The notes beneath the pieces were generated by a model. That model was not told the DNA's origin and did not search any database. It saw only the letters and a program-made list of their open reading frames with translations. The position numbers were made by a program, and so were the translations under genes. Of a stretch of DNA of 31,159 nt, positions 8,177 through 15,287 are shown piece by piece (positions within the stretch are counted from its first letter, which is position 1; each line of letters opens with the position of its first letter). This DNA is from an uncultured Oscillospiraceae bacterium. GTDB lineage: Bacteria > Bacillota > Clostridia > Oscillospirales > Oscillospiraceae. The DNA lies in the NCBI GenBank assembly GCA_934591845.1, contig CAKTPO010000026.1, positions 1 to 31,159 of the forward strand, written 5' to 3'.

Positions 8177-8206
8177 GAAAGTATAAGAACAAAAGGAGGT
8201 ATAAGC

Positions 8207-8581
8207 GTGGCACAACATTCAAAAATCACCGACTCGGAATATGAAATCATGGATATTCTGTGGGAGGCCGGACGGCCCTTAAGCGTGGCGGAAATCCGCC
8301 AGGGGCTACAGAGTACCGGCTGGGAGGCCACCACCATTAAAACCCTGATCGCCCGGTTGACAGAAAAGGGGGCTCTCAGCAGAACCAAAGCGGGGGTCTA
8401 CCTCTACGCCCCCACCCTGGGGCGGGAAGAATACACGGCCTCCGCGGCGGACAGCCTGGTAAACCGGCTGTTCCGGGGCAGTGCCAAGGCACTGGTTGCC
8501 TCCCTCATCGGCTCCAAGGACCTGACGGAGCAGGACATAGAGGAACTGCGGGACCTGTTTCATGTGGAGGACGACCGATGA
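8207..8581 (+). CDS. BlaI/MecI/CopY-family transcriptional repressor
   Basis: A 124-residue winged-helix repressor. ITDSEYEIMDILWEAGRPLSVAEI and the segment TTIKTLIARLTEKGAL are the family's recognition elements (about 7-65); the C-terminal part (about 75-120) is the helical dimerisation region. In BlaI and MecI this region is cleaved when the partner BlaR1/MecR1 signals, which releases the operators. The start is a GTG at 8207, six bases after AAAGGAGGT. The stop overlaps the start of the M56 sensor gene by 4 bases (ATGA), so both proteins are made in step. The operator pair upstream points to self-repression. No beta-lactamase gene is nearby, so the usual target is absent. Confidence 0.93.
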   Translation: MAQHSKITDSEYEIMDILWEAGRPLSVAEIRQGLQSTGWEATTIKTLIARLTEKGALSRTKAGVYLYAPTLGREEYTASAADSLVNRLFRGSAKALVASLIGSKDLTEQDIEELRDLFHVEDDR

Positions 8582-11331
8582 ATATCTGGAATATATTTCT
8601 GTCTTTGACCCTGGGCGGCTCGGTGCTGGCACTGCTGCTGCTTTTGGGGAAGAAATTGGTGTTCAAAAAGCTGTCCAACACCTTTTACTATTATGCCTGG
8701 CTGGTGGTGCTGCTGCGGTTCCTGGTGCCCCTGCCGGGAGCCATGCCCACGGCCCCCCGGCAGATGCCCGCCCAGGATACGGCCACCGTTACGGAGCCCA
8801 CGGCCCCACGGGAAACCTACCCCCTGGAAACGGAAGCCGTTGAAGAAGCCCTGGCAAAGCAGGATGCCGCCCCTGCCGGTTCCGCGCAGAAAGAGGCGGG
8901 GCGGGTCTCCCTTCAAAAGCTGCTGCCCCTGCTCTGGGCGGCGGGAGCTATGGGTTCCTTTGGCTGGTATCTGCTGAGCTACTGGAAGTTTGTGATTCGG
9001 GCGCGGCGCAGCGTGACAAGGGAACTGCTGTGGGAGAATGCCGGACAGTTCCAGGGCCTGTGGCAAAAACCCCGGCTGCTGCTGGCCAAAAATCTGGAAT
9101 CCCCCATGCTGGTGGGGCTCGTGCAGCCTAAAATATTGCTGCCGGAGGGCAGCTACACCGAGGAAATGCTTCAGAACATCCTCCTTCACGAGCTGGTGCA
9201 TTTTCGCCGGAACGACATTATTTACAAGTGGTTTTCCGTGGCGGTATTCTCCATTCAGTGGTTTAACCCTCTTACTTATGTGATCCGCCGGGAGCTGGGC
9301 CGGGCCTGCGAGCTGAGCTGTGACGAATGGGTCATCCGGCACATGAGTCCTGTGGAGAAGCAGACCTATGGGGAGACCCTCATTGCCATGGCGGCCGCCA
9401 AGCCCCTGCCCGCTGCCGCCGGGGCCACCACCTTCTCCACGGAGAAGCGGGATCTCAAGGGGCGGCTGCTGGCCATTATGGGCTACCGGAATACCAAGCT
9501 GGGGGTACTTCTGGGCCTGGTCGCGGTGGCAGTATTGACGAGCCTGGGCCTGCTGCTGGGGCCGGAGCAGATGCATTTCCCCCGGGCCAATTACCTGGGG
9601 CAGCCGGACATGGACCTTGTAAAGACGGTGACGGTTTCCAATGTGGAGGATTTTCTGGGGGCCATCGGACCCAACCGGGATGTACGGCTCCGGTCCGGGG
9701 CGTATAACCTTTTGAAAGCCCCGGACTACGGCCAGCCCACCAAAAGCCCCTATTACAGCTGGGAGCCGGTGTTTGACGGCTATCAGCTGGTGATCCACAA
9801 CGTGCAGAATCTCTCCATCCGGGGAGAAATCGGGAAGGAAACCCAGATTCTGGCCGCTCCCAGATATGCAAACGTCCTGTATTTCCGCAACAGCTCCAAT
9901 CTCTGGCTTCAGGACCTGACCGTGGGCCACAGCCCCCAGGAAGGGCACTGCAGCGGGGGCGTGCTGCATTTTGAAAACTGCCGACAGGTAGACGGCGGCA
10001 GCCTCTATCTTTTCGGCTGCGGCTCCGTGGCCGTCATTGCCCAGGGCAGCAAAAACCTGACCGTTCACGACAGCGATTTATACGACTGCACCTACAATGC
10101 CCTGACCATGTACAATTCTTCGGATGTGCTGGTGGACAACTGTCATATTTACGATATGAACTGCCTGGGGCCTTTGGTGGAACTGAAAGGCTGCACCGGG
10201 GCCACGGTGCAAAACTGCCTGATTGAAAACAGTGTGGCCTCCCGGCTGCTGGAAACCGCCGATGGAGAGGGCAAGCTGGTTTTTGCCTATAACACCGTGC
10301 AGAATTGCAGCTTCGAGCAGGAGATGCTGCAAACCAAGCAGGAAACCCAAATCGAGGGCTGCAATTTCCGGGACATTTCCACCTTCCGGTGGGAAGCGGC
10401 GGACTATTCCGAACCCCTTCCGGTGGAAACCACCCCGGAGCCGGAACCGGAACAGCCCCAAGAGCCGGTGGAGCCTCAGGAGGTGACGGTCTCCACCGTC
10501 GATGAGCTTCTGGCGGCCATTGCCCCCAACACCACCATTTCCTTAGAGCCGGGTACCTATGACCTGACTTATGCGGCGACCTATGGCGAGCCAAACCTCA
10601 GCGGTTCCTACCGGTGGTCGGAAGCCTATGACGGCTGGGAGCTGACCATTCAGGCGGATGGGGTGCGGCTCATCGGCCAAGGGGAAGTGGAGGTCGTGAC
10701 CCAGCCCAGATACGCCAACGTCCTGCATTTTGAAAACTGCCGGGACTTCCAGGTCCAGGGCCTGACCCTGGGACATACCCCGGAACAGGGCAGTTGTTCC
10801 GGAAACGTCATCCGAATGGATGGGTGCAGCAACGGAAGCGTGGACAGCTGCGACCTCTACGGCTGCGGCACCATCGGCATCGTTGCCATCGAGACCCGGG
10901 ACGTGACGGTCCAGAACAGCACCATCCACGACTGCGCCGAGGGCGGGCTGTTTCTGCGGATGTGCGCCCGGTTTACCGTGAAGGACAGCCGCTTCCGGAA
11001 CATCGGCAATGCTGGAAGCTCCCTGTATTCCCCGCTGTTTGACCTGGTGGGCTGCCAAGAGATCAGTCTGACCGATCTGCAAGTAGAGGACAGCGCCGCA
11101 CTGTTCATGCTGAAAGACGAAACCTGCCGGGCGCTGACCCTTCAGAACATGGCCTTTTCCGGAAACACCTTTACCCACCTGGCCTCCATCCAGGGCGAAA
11201 GCCCGGTGCTGACGGGCTGCACCTTCCGGGACACCGTAGAACTGGGCTATTACGAAACGGACCAGTTCTTCCTGGACGGCAACGGCCAGCCGATTACGGA
11301 AGAACAGCTAAGGGCCATGAACAATTCTTAA
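8578..11331 (+). CDS. BlaR1-like M56 metalloprotease fused to two extracellular beta-helix domains
   Basis: A 917-residue membrane protein. The first ~330 residues are a BlaR1/MecR1-type antirepressor: hydrophobic helices near 5-24, 36-52 and 119-141, the zinc protease motif HELVH (204-208) inside HELVHFRRNDIIYKW, a downstream ACELSCDEW glutamate ligand, and a last membrane helix near 304-327. In BlaR1 the following outside domain is a penicillin-binding sensor. Here it is two right-handed parallel beta-helix units instead (about 345-612 and 638-910), joined by a Pro/Glu-rich linker. Both units share TVxEfLxAIgPN, PRYANVLxFxN, the string GHxPxxGxCSG and LxGCGxxxI. I infer that the beta-helices sense a surface or polysaccharide ligand and that the protease then inactivates the BlaI-type repressor encoded just upstream. 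No catalytic residues of a lyase are evident. Confidence 0.9.
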   Translation: MNIWNIFLSLTLGGSVLALLLLLGKKLVFKKLSNTFYYYAWLVVLLRFLVPLPGAMPTAPRQMPAQDTATVTEPTAPRETYPLETEAVEEALAKQDAAPAGSAQKEAGRVSLQKLLPLLWAAGAMGSFGWYLLSYWKFVIRARRSVTRELLWENAGQFQGLWQKPRLLLAKNLESPMLVGLVQPKILLPEGSYTEEMLQNILLHELVHFRRNDIIYKWFSVAVFSIQWFNPLTYVIRRELGRACELSCDEWVIRHMSPVEKQTYGETLIAMAAAKPLPAAAGATTFSTEKRDLKGRLLAIMGYRNTKLGVLLGLVAVAVLTSLGLLLGPEQMHFPRANYLGQPDMDLVKTVTVSNVEDFLGAIGPNRDVRLRSGAYNLLKAPDYGQPTKSPYYSWEPVFDGYQLVIHNVQNLSIRGEIGKETQILAAPRYANVLYFRNSSNLWLQDLTVGHSPQEGHCSGGVLHFENCRQVDGGSLYLFGCGSVAVIAQGSKNLTVHDSDLYDCTYNALTMYNSSDVLVDNCHIYDMNCLGPLVELKGCTGATVQNCLIENSVASRLLETADGEGKLVFAYNTVQNCSFEQEMLQTKQETQIEGCNFRDISTFRWEAADYSEPLPVETTPEPEPEQPQEPVEPQEVTVSTVDELLAAIAPNTTISLEPGTYDLTYAATYGEPNLSGSYRWSEAYDGWELTIQADGVRLIGQGEVEVVTQPRYANVLHFENCRDFQVQGLTLGHTPEQGSCSGNVIRMDGCSNGSVDSCDLYGCGTIGIVAIETRDVTVQNSTIHDCAEGGLFLRMCARFTVKDSRFRNIGNAGSSLYSPLFDLVGCQEISLTDLQVEDSAALFMLKDETCRALTLQNMAFSGNTFTHLASIQGESPVLTGCTFRDTVELGYYETDQFFLDGNGQPITEEQLRAMNNS

Positions 11332-11378
11332 AAATACCATAAGTTTTCCCGGAAATCCTTAATAAACGGTTAAGAGAA

Positions 11379-11407
11379 GTGACAAACCGGAAACGGTTTG
11401 GTATAAT
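11379..11407 (+). promoter_or_regulatory. Promoter with a palindrome between -35 and -10
   Basis: GTGACA (11379-11384), a 17-base spacer and a perfect TATAAT (11402-11407). The spacer holds a perfect 7-bp inverted repeat, CAAACCG-GAAA-CGGTTTG (11383-11400), placed where a bound repressor would block RNA polymerase. It differs from the TACA/TGTA sites at 8126, so a regulator other than the BlaI homologue may act here. The transcript would run through the hairpin repeat into the small ORF and the lipoprotein gene. Confidence 0.75.
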
Positions 11408-11425
11408 GAAGCCATGGAAATAAAA

Positions 11426-11586
11426 GGAAGCTCTGATTAAATTGGCAAGAGCTGACGGCGAAAGATTTTGGCTCCAGGCAAGATTCTAAAAGTGGAGGAA
11501 TACTTTGTGTATTTCCCACTTTTAGAAGCGCAGACTGGGGGCAAAAGATTCGCCGCTCAGCCGCAGACGATTTATTCAGAGTTTCC
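11426..11586 (+). repeat. Long-hairpin repeat element, copy 1 (161 bp)
   Basis: Two arms of 57-58 bases (11426-11482 and 11529-11586) are imperfect inverted repeats of one another, beginning GGAAGCTCTGATTAAAT and ending ATTTATTCAGAGTTTCC. Between them a perfect 12-bp stem, TTCTAAAAGTGG (11484-11495) with CCACTTTTAGAA (11516-11527), closes a loop containing GAATACTTTGTGTA. The arms match the copy at 23884-24102 with one mismatch on the left and two on the right. No ORF of note is inside and no clear target duplication is seen. It resembles a MITE-like or structured-RNA repeat, here lying in the leader of the lipoprotein transcript. Confidence 0.9.
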
Positions 11587-11609
11587 GTAAGGGAAAGGGG
11601 ATCAAAGCA

Positions 11610-11762
11610 ATGAATCGTTTCTTACAGAAATTGGTTGTGGGCGGCAGCATTCTGTCTTTGCTGCTTGCGTTCTGCGCAGTACCCCTCCAACGCACGGATG
11701 CCCGGGAGTTACCTGTTTTTACAAGAGAACAAATCTGCGAAAGTAATCAATGGGAGGCGTAA
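11610..11762 (+). CDS. Small putative secreted peptide, 50 residues
   Basis: The ORF starts with ATG at 11610 after GGGAAAGGGG and ends with TAA at 11762. The product begins MNRFLQKLVVGGSILSLLLA, a basic start plus hydrophobic core typical of a signal peptide, followed by FCAVPLQRTDA and a polar tail of about 19 residues ending NQWEA. A signal peptidase I cut after TDA is possible; the Cys at 22 does not fit a lipobox well (LAFC). The stop codon overlaps the end of the ribosome site of the lipoprotein gene, whose ATG is 5 bases on, so translation is probably coupled. I do not recognise the family. It could be a secreted ligand, a partner of the beta-helix proteins, or a leader ORF. Confidence 0.6.
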   Translation: MNRFLQKLVVGGSILSLLLAFCAVPLQRTDARELPVFTREQICESNQWEA

Positions 11763-11767
11763 ACATC

Positions 11768-13456
11768 ATGAAAAAAAGATTCTTTTACACGCTGGCCGGT
11801 GCCTGCCTGACGGCGGCACTGCTGGCAGGCTGTGCCGGGGCGAACACCCCGGAGACCATTCCGGATGAACACCCCGTGGCCAGTCTTACGGATGGCAGTG
11901 GGGGCATCACCTCTGCCAATGCCTTCGCCCGGGCCATTGTCCCCGGTGCCACGGTGGAGCTGGGGGAGGGGACCATCCTCTTGGAGCCGGATAACGGCGA
12001 CTTGCAGACCGGTAACTCCTTCTGCCGCTGGGAAAGCGTGTATGAGGGCTACGAATTGGTGATCTCCAACGTCAGCAACGTGACCATCCGTGGTGCGGGC
12101 CAGGGAAAAACCACCCTGGAGTGCAACCCCAGAGCCGCCACGGTGCTGACCTTTGAAAACTGCGAAAACGTGACCCTGGAGGGCTTTACCGCCGGTCACG
12201 TCCCCGGAGCGGAGCCCTGCGAGGGAAACGTCATCAACCTGAGAAACAGCAGCAACATCACCATGAAAGACCTGGGCCTCTTTGGCTGCGGTGCCACCGG
12301 CGTGTGGGCCGACAGCAGCACCAACCTGACCCTGGAGGGCTGCGACATCTATGAATGTTCTTCTTTCGCCGTGTCCCTGAACTTTGTGCAGGGCTGCCAG
12401 ATCAAGAACTGCACCCTCCGGGACATCGGCAAGGACATCGGCCCGGAAATGATGGGCAGTGCTGTCCTGGCGGCCTGGGACGGTTCGGATCTGACAGTTA
12501 CCGATACATCTTTCAAAGATAACAAAACCTACAACCTGTTCACACTGGGCCAGGATGCCACCGTTATCCGGTGCAGCTTTGAAAACAACCATATGGAAAA
12601 CACTGCATTTGATGTTTACTCGAACTATGAAAGCAACCAGGTGGTTCTTGACGGCTGCACCGGCCAGGGAAACCGGGGCTGGAACTGGCTCCAGGCGGAT
12701 GACCTCTCCATCTTCTCCGATGCCGCCACCGGAAAAGAGCTCACCGAGGAAGATCTGATTGAGGCCTTCGGCCGGCTGCGGCAGGAGACCACCGTTTCCA
12801 CCGCGGAGCAGGAAACCGTCACCGTCACCACCGTGGATGAATTTTTGGCGGCCCTGGGTTCCAACCGGGAGATCATCATTGATGCCCCCATGCTGGACCT
12901 CAGCACTGCCACCGGCTACAAGGACATGACCGGCGGCGAAAACTACGACTGGTCTGACCCCTTTGACGGCCCCCAGCTGAACATCCGGAACCTGGACAAC
13001 CTGACCATCCGGGGCAAGGACGGCAAGGGTGCCAACGTCATCAGTGCCGTACCCCGATACGCCCAGGTGCTGTGCTTTGAGGGCTGCACCAACCTCACCC
13101 TGAAGGACTTGACCCTGGGCCACACCAAAGAGCCGGGGTACTGCGCCGGCGGCGTGCTGGACCTGCAACGCTGCAACAATGTGACGGTGGAAAACACCGG
13201 CCTCTTTGGCTGCGGCACCATCGGCATCCAGGGCTACCAGTGCGTGAACATGGCCATCACCGGCAATGAGATCTACGAATGCTCCTACGGCGGCATTTCC
13301 CTGAACCAGTGCCAGAAAGTGGACATGACGAACAACACCTTCCGGGACCTGGGGGAGGAATACGGCGGCTACATCTACAATGTTTCCGGCTGCGCCGACC
13401 TGACCTTTGATGGCAACCATATTTCCGGAGAAGATTACCTGGAATACACCAAGTAA
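11768..13456 (+). CDS. Lipoprotein with two right-handed beta-helix domains
   Basis: A 562-residue secreted lipoprotein. MKKRFFYTLAGACLTAALLAGC is a signal peptide with lipobox LAGC, Cys22 being the lipid anchor. Two beta-helix units follow (about 40-325 and 350-560). They have the same landmarks as the outside part of the M56 sensor: a TVDEFLAALGSN-type entry, PRYAQVLCFEGC, the string GHTKEPGYCAGGVL and LFGCGTIGI. The ATG at 11768 is chosen because GGGAGG (11752-11757) lies 10 bases upstream; an ATG at 11750 would overlap that site. The protein sits on the outer face of the membrane and is a strong candidate partner, decoy or target of the sensor. Known beta-helix proteins include pectate lyases and NosD-like proteins, but no lyase active site is visible. 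Confidence 0.9.
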   Translation: MKKRFFYTLAGACLTAALLAGCAGANTPETIPDEHPVASLTDGSGGITSANAFARAIVPGATVELGEGTILLEPDNGDLQTGNSFCRWESVYEGYELVISNVSNVTIRGAGQGKTTLECNPRAATVLTFENCENVTLEGFTAGHVPGAEPCEGNVINLRNSSNITMKDLGLFGCGATGVWADSSTNLTLEGCDIYECSSFAVSLNFVQGCQIKNCTLRDIGKDIGPEMMGSAVLAAWDGSDLTVTDTSFKDNKTYNLFTLGQDATVIRCSFENNHMENTAFDVYSNYESNQVVLDGCTGQGNRGWNWLQADDLSIFSDAATGKELTEEDLIEAFGRLRQETTVSTAEQETVTVTTVDEFLAALGSNREIIIDAPMLDLSTATGYKDMTGGENYDWSDPFDGPQLNIRNLDNLTIRGKDGKGANVISAVPRYAQVLCFEGCTNLTLKDLTLGHTKEPGYCAGGVLDLQRCNNVTVENTGLFGCGTIGIQGYQCVNMAITGNEIYECSYGGISLNQCQKVDMTNNTFRDLGEEYGGYIYNVSGCADLTFDGNHISGEDYLEYTK

Positions 13457-13513
13457 ACCCCAAGCGCCAAAATCCCCAAGCGGCGACCCTCAGGGCCGCC
13501 GCTAAAATATTTC

Positions 13514-13549
13514 AAGAGCCGGACAGTAACGTGTCCGGCTCTTGTTTTT
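13514..13549. terminator. Bidirectional terminator between the lipoprotein and LRR genes
   Basis: A perfect 12-bp stem, AAGAGCCGGACA (13514-13525) with TGTCCGGCTCTT (13532-13543), has a 6-base loop and is followed by GTTTTT. On the minus strand the hairpin is followed by GAAATATTTT. The minus-strand LRR gene stops at 13548 inside the T-run, so the hairpin serves both convergent genes. Confidence 0.93.
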
Positions 13550-15101
13550 AGTCCATGTAATACATGCCCAGGGCATCCCGCATTTTGTAGTAGTTGGGGA
13601 GTCTGCGCCAGCCGTAGGCCACCACGTCGTTGCCCTTGCCCACCACGTGGGTATTGGGCAGGGCCATGCGCCAGCCGTACTGGGTGGCACCGCTGATTTC
13701 CATGCACCAGAGGTTTTTAAGCCAGGTCATCTGGTAAATGGGGGCGGGGTCTGCAAAGGTTCTGCCGATGTTCAAATCTTCCAGAGCCGTGCAGCCAAGC
13801 AGCGGCTCGTAGGACTCAATGGCATCCCAGCCCACTTCCAGCCAGATAAGCTCCTTGCAGTTGCTTAGAGGGGTCAGATCCCGCACATCAGTGTCTGCCA
13901 GGATCAGGTACTTGAGGTGGGGCATGTAGGCCGCAAAACTGATGTCCCGCACCCGGGAGTGGCCAATGTCAATAGCGATCATATCCTCGCAGTATTTAAG
14001 AGGCCCTACATCGTCATCCTGGAAATACCACTCGCCCTGCTTGATGGGCATAAAGCTTTCTTCATCCGTCCGGGCCTTGCACTTCTTGGTAAAGTACACC
14101 GTCCAGACCACCTTGTATTGGTCCCGCATTTCCTCCCGGAACTGGGCCATGGTCTCATCGTCAATGCCGCAGTCGCTCATAATCAGCTTGGTAAGCTCCG
14201 GGAAATAGGCGGCATACTGCTTGGCGGTTTCAGTGGTTTCCATATGGGTGCCGGAAATATCCACCTCCTGGGCATCATCGGCAAAGCTGGCTGTGCCAAT
14301 GTTTACTGTCCAGTGAATGGTCAGCTCCGGGTGGTTTTCCCGCAGGGTCCGCAGCTCCTCACCGGTAGCCACCGGGTCAGTCAGGTTGATTTCCGTAAGC
14401 TGGGGCATTACGGAAATGGCACCTTCCAGTTCGTCATAGGCAGCATTCGCCGCCTCCAAGACCTGGGTGTCGGTGGGGTAAATTTCGCCGCCCACGGTAA
14501 TGGCATAGCTCACGGCCAAATCCGGCCGGTCCTGCTGCAGCTGCTGCATCCGGGCATAGTCCCGGCACTGGGTGCCGTCCACCTGCTTCAAATTCGGCAG
14601 GCAGGAAAGCCGCTGCACGTCCTCCTCCGTAGGCGCAACCAGGGCCACGGTTTCCGAAAAACTGGGATATTCGGTATCCTCAATGGGCACCAAATATTCT
14701 ACACTGCAATCAGGATAGTCCCGGTAAGCCTGGGCCAGGGCCTCATAGTCCTGGCATTCCTCTGCCCACAGGGTTTGAAGGTCCGGGAAATAGCGAAGCA
14801 TCTGCTCGTCTTCTTCTGAAAGTGCTGTTACCGTCAATTCCTGGGTATCGCTGGAAACTGCGCCGCCCTGGAAGGGCACTTGCCAGAGAATTCTGGTCTC
14901 CGGGAGTTTCTGGGCCAGCTTGTCATAGGTTTCTGTCTTGAGTTCGCTGCCCCGCAGGTCCAGCACCGCCTGGCCCTTGGGATATAGCTTTCCGTCCACG
15001 ATCACCCGGCGACTGAGGGTAAAGAACAGGCCCACCGCCGCCGTTACCGCAATCACCGCCGCAACGGCAATACAAAGCCATCGGATTCCGGCTTTTTTCA
15101 T
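13548..15101 (-). CDS. Membrane-anchored modular leucine-rich repeat protein
   Basis: A 517-residue protein with a signal anchor (about 7-30) and a large outside part. About five modules recur every 60-70 residues. Each has a strand with aromatic-x-hydrophobic pattern (LWQVPF near 70, EYLVPI near 134, SYAITV near 197, HWTVNI near 263, VWTVYF near 331). A TDTQE/ADDAQE-like turn and an LxxFPxLxxL leucine-rich stretch follow each strand. From about 370 the repeats become ordinary LRRs, for example MPHLKYLILADTDVRDLTPLSNCKELIWLEV. The C-terminal ~50 residues are rich in Trp and Tyr. GAGGAG lies 11 bases before the ATG. LRR surface proteins usually bind other proteins or glycans; no enzyme motif is seen. 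It has its own promoter and faces the beta-helix lipoprotein gene. Confidence 0.8.
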   Translation of the reverse strand: MKKAGIRWLCIAVAAVIAVTAAVGLFFTLSRRVIVDGKLYPKGQAVLDLRGSELKTETYDKLAQKLPETRILWQVPFQGGAVSSDTQELTVTALSEEDEQMLRYFPDLQTLWAEECQDYEALAQAYRDYPDCSVEYLVPIEDTEYPSFSETVALVAPTEEDVQRLSCLPNLKQVDGTQCRDYARMQQLQQDRPDLAVSYAITVGGEIYPTDTQVLEAANAAYDELEGAISVMPQLTEINLTDPVATGEELRTLRENHPELTIHWTVNIGTASFADDAQEVDISGTHMETTETAKQYAAYFPELTKLIMSDCGIDDETMAQFREEMRDQYKVVWTVYFTKKCKARTDEESFMPIKQGEWYFQDDDVGPLKYCEDMIAIDIGHSRVRDISFAAYMPHLKYLILADTDVRDLTPLSNCKELIWLEVGWDAIESYEPLLGCTALEDLNIGRTFADPAPIYQMTWLKNLWCMEISGATQYGWRMALPNTHVVGKGNDVVAYGWRRLPNYYKMRDALGMYYMD

Positions 15102-15174
15102 AGCATCTGTATCTCCTCATTGTTTTTGGGGCCTGCATCCACTTTTTCCGTTTTCTGCCAAGGCACCGTTTTCT

Positions 15175-15203
15175 ATTATGAATGAAAATCCCCTAGAAGT
15201 CAA
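15175..15203 (-). promoter_or_regulatory. Promoter of the LRR protein gene
   Basis: On the minus strand TTGACT (15203-15198), a 17-base spacer and CATAAT (15180-15175), each one base from consensus. It lies about 75 bases before the LRR ATG and just after the terminator of the purine operon. Confidence 0.75.
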
Positions 15204-15240
15204 GGAGTTTTTTCTTTTTTCCCGGGAAAGCCCCTGTCGC

Positions 15241-15274
15241 AAAAGCCCCCGGATGCACAGCGGCATCCGGGGGC
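15241..15274 (-). terminator. Terminator of the purine operon
   Basis: On the minus strand a perfect 12-bp stem, GCCCCCGGATGC with GCATCCGGGGGC, has a 6-base loop and is followed by TTTT. It lies 14 bases after the purL stop. Confidence 0.9.
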
Positions 15275-15287
15275 AGGTTCAAAGGAA

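Noticed and set aside
8560..10068. Minus-strand 502-codon frame opposite the M56-beta-helix gene
   Set aside because: Antisense shadow with low-complexity composition. The plus-strand gene has clear M56 motifs.
11421..11591. Target-site duplication around the hairpin repeat
   Set aside because: Flanks at both copies (TAAAA/GTAAG at the first) show no convincing direct repeat, so transposition is not proven.
11747..13420. Minus-strand 557-codon frame opposite the beta-helix lipoprotein
   Set aside because: Shadow frame. The plus strand has signal peptide, lipobox, ribosome site and beta-helix repeats.
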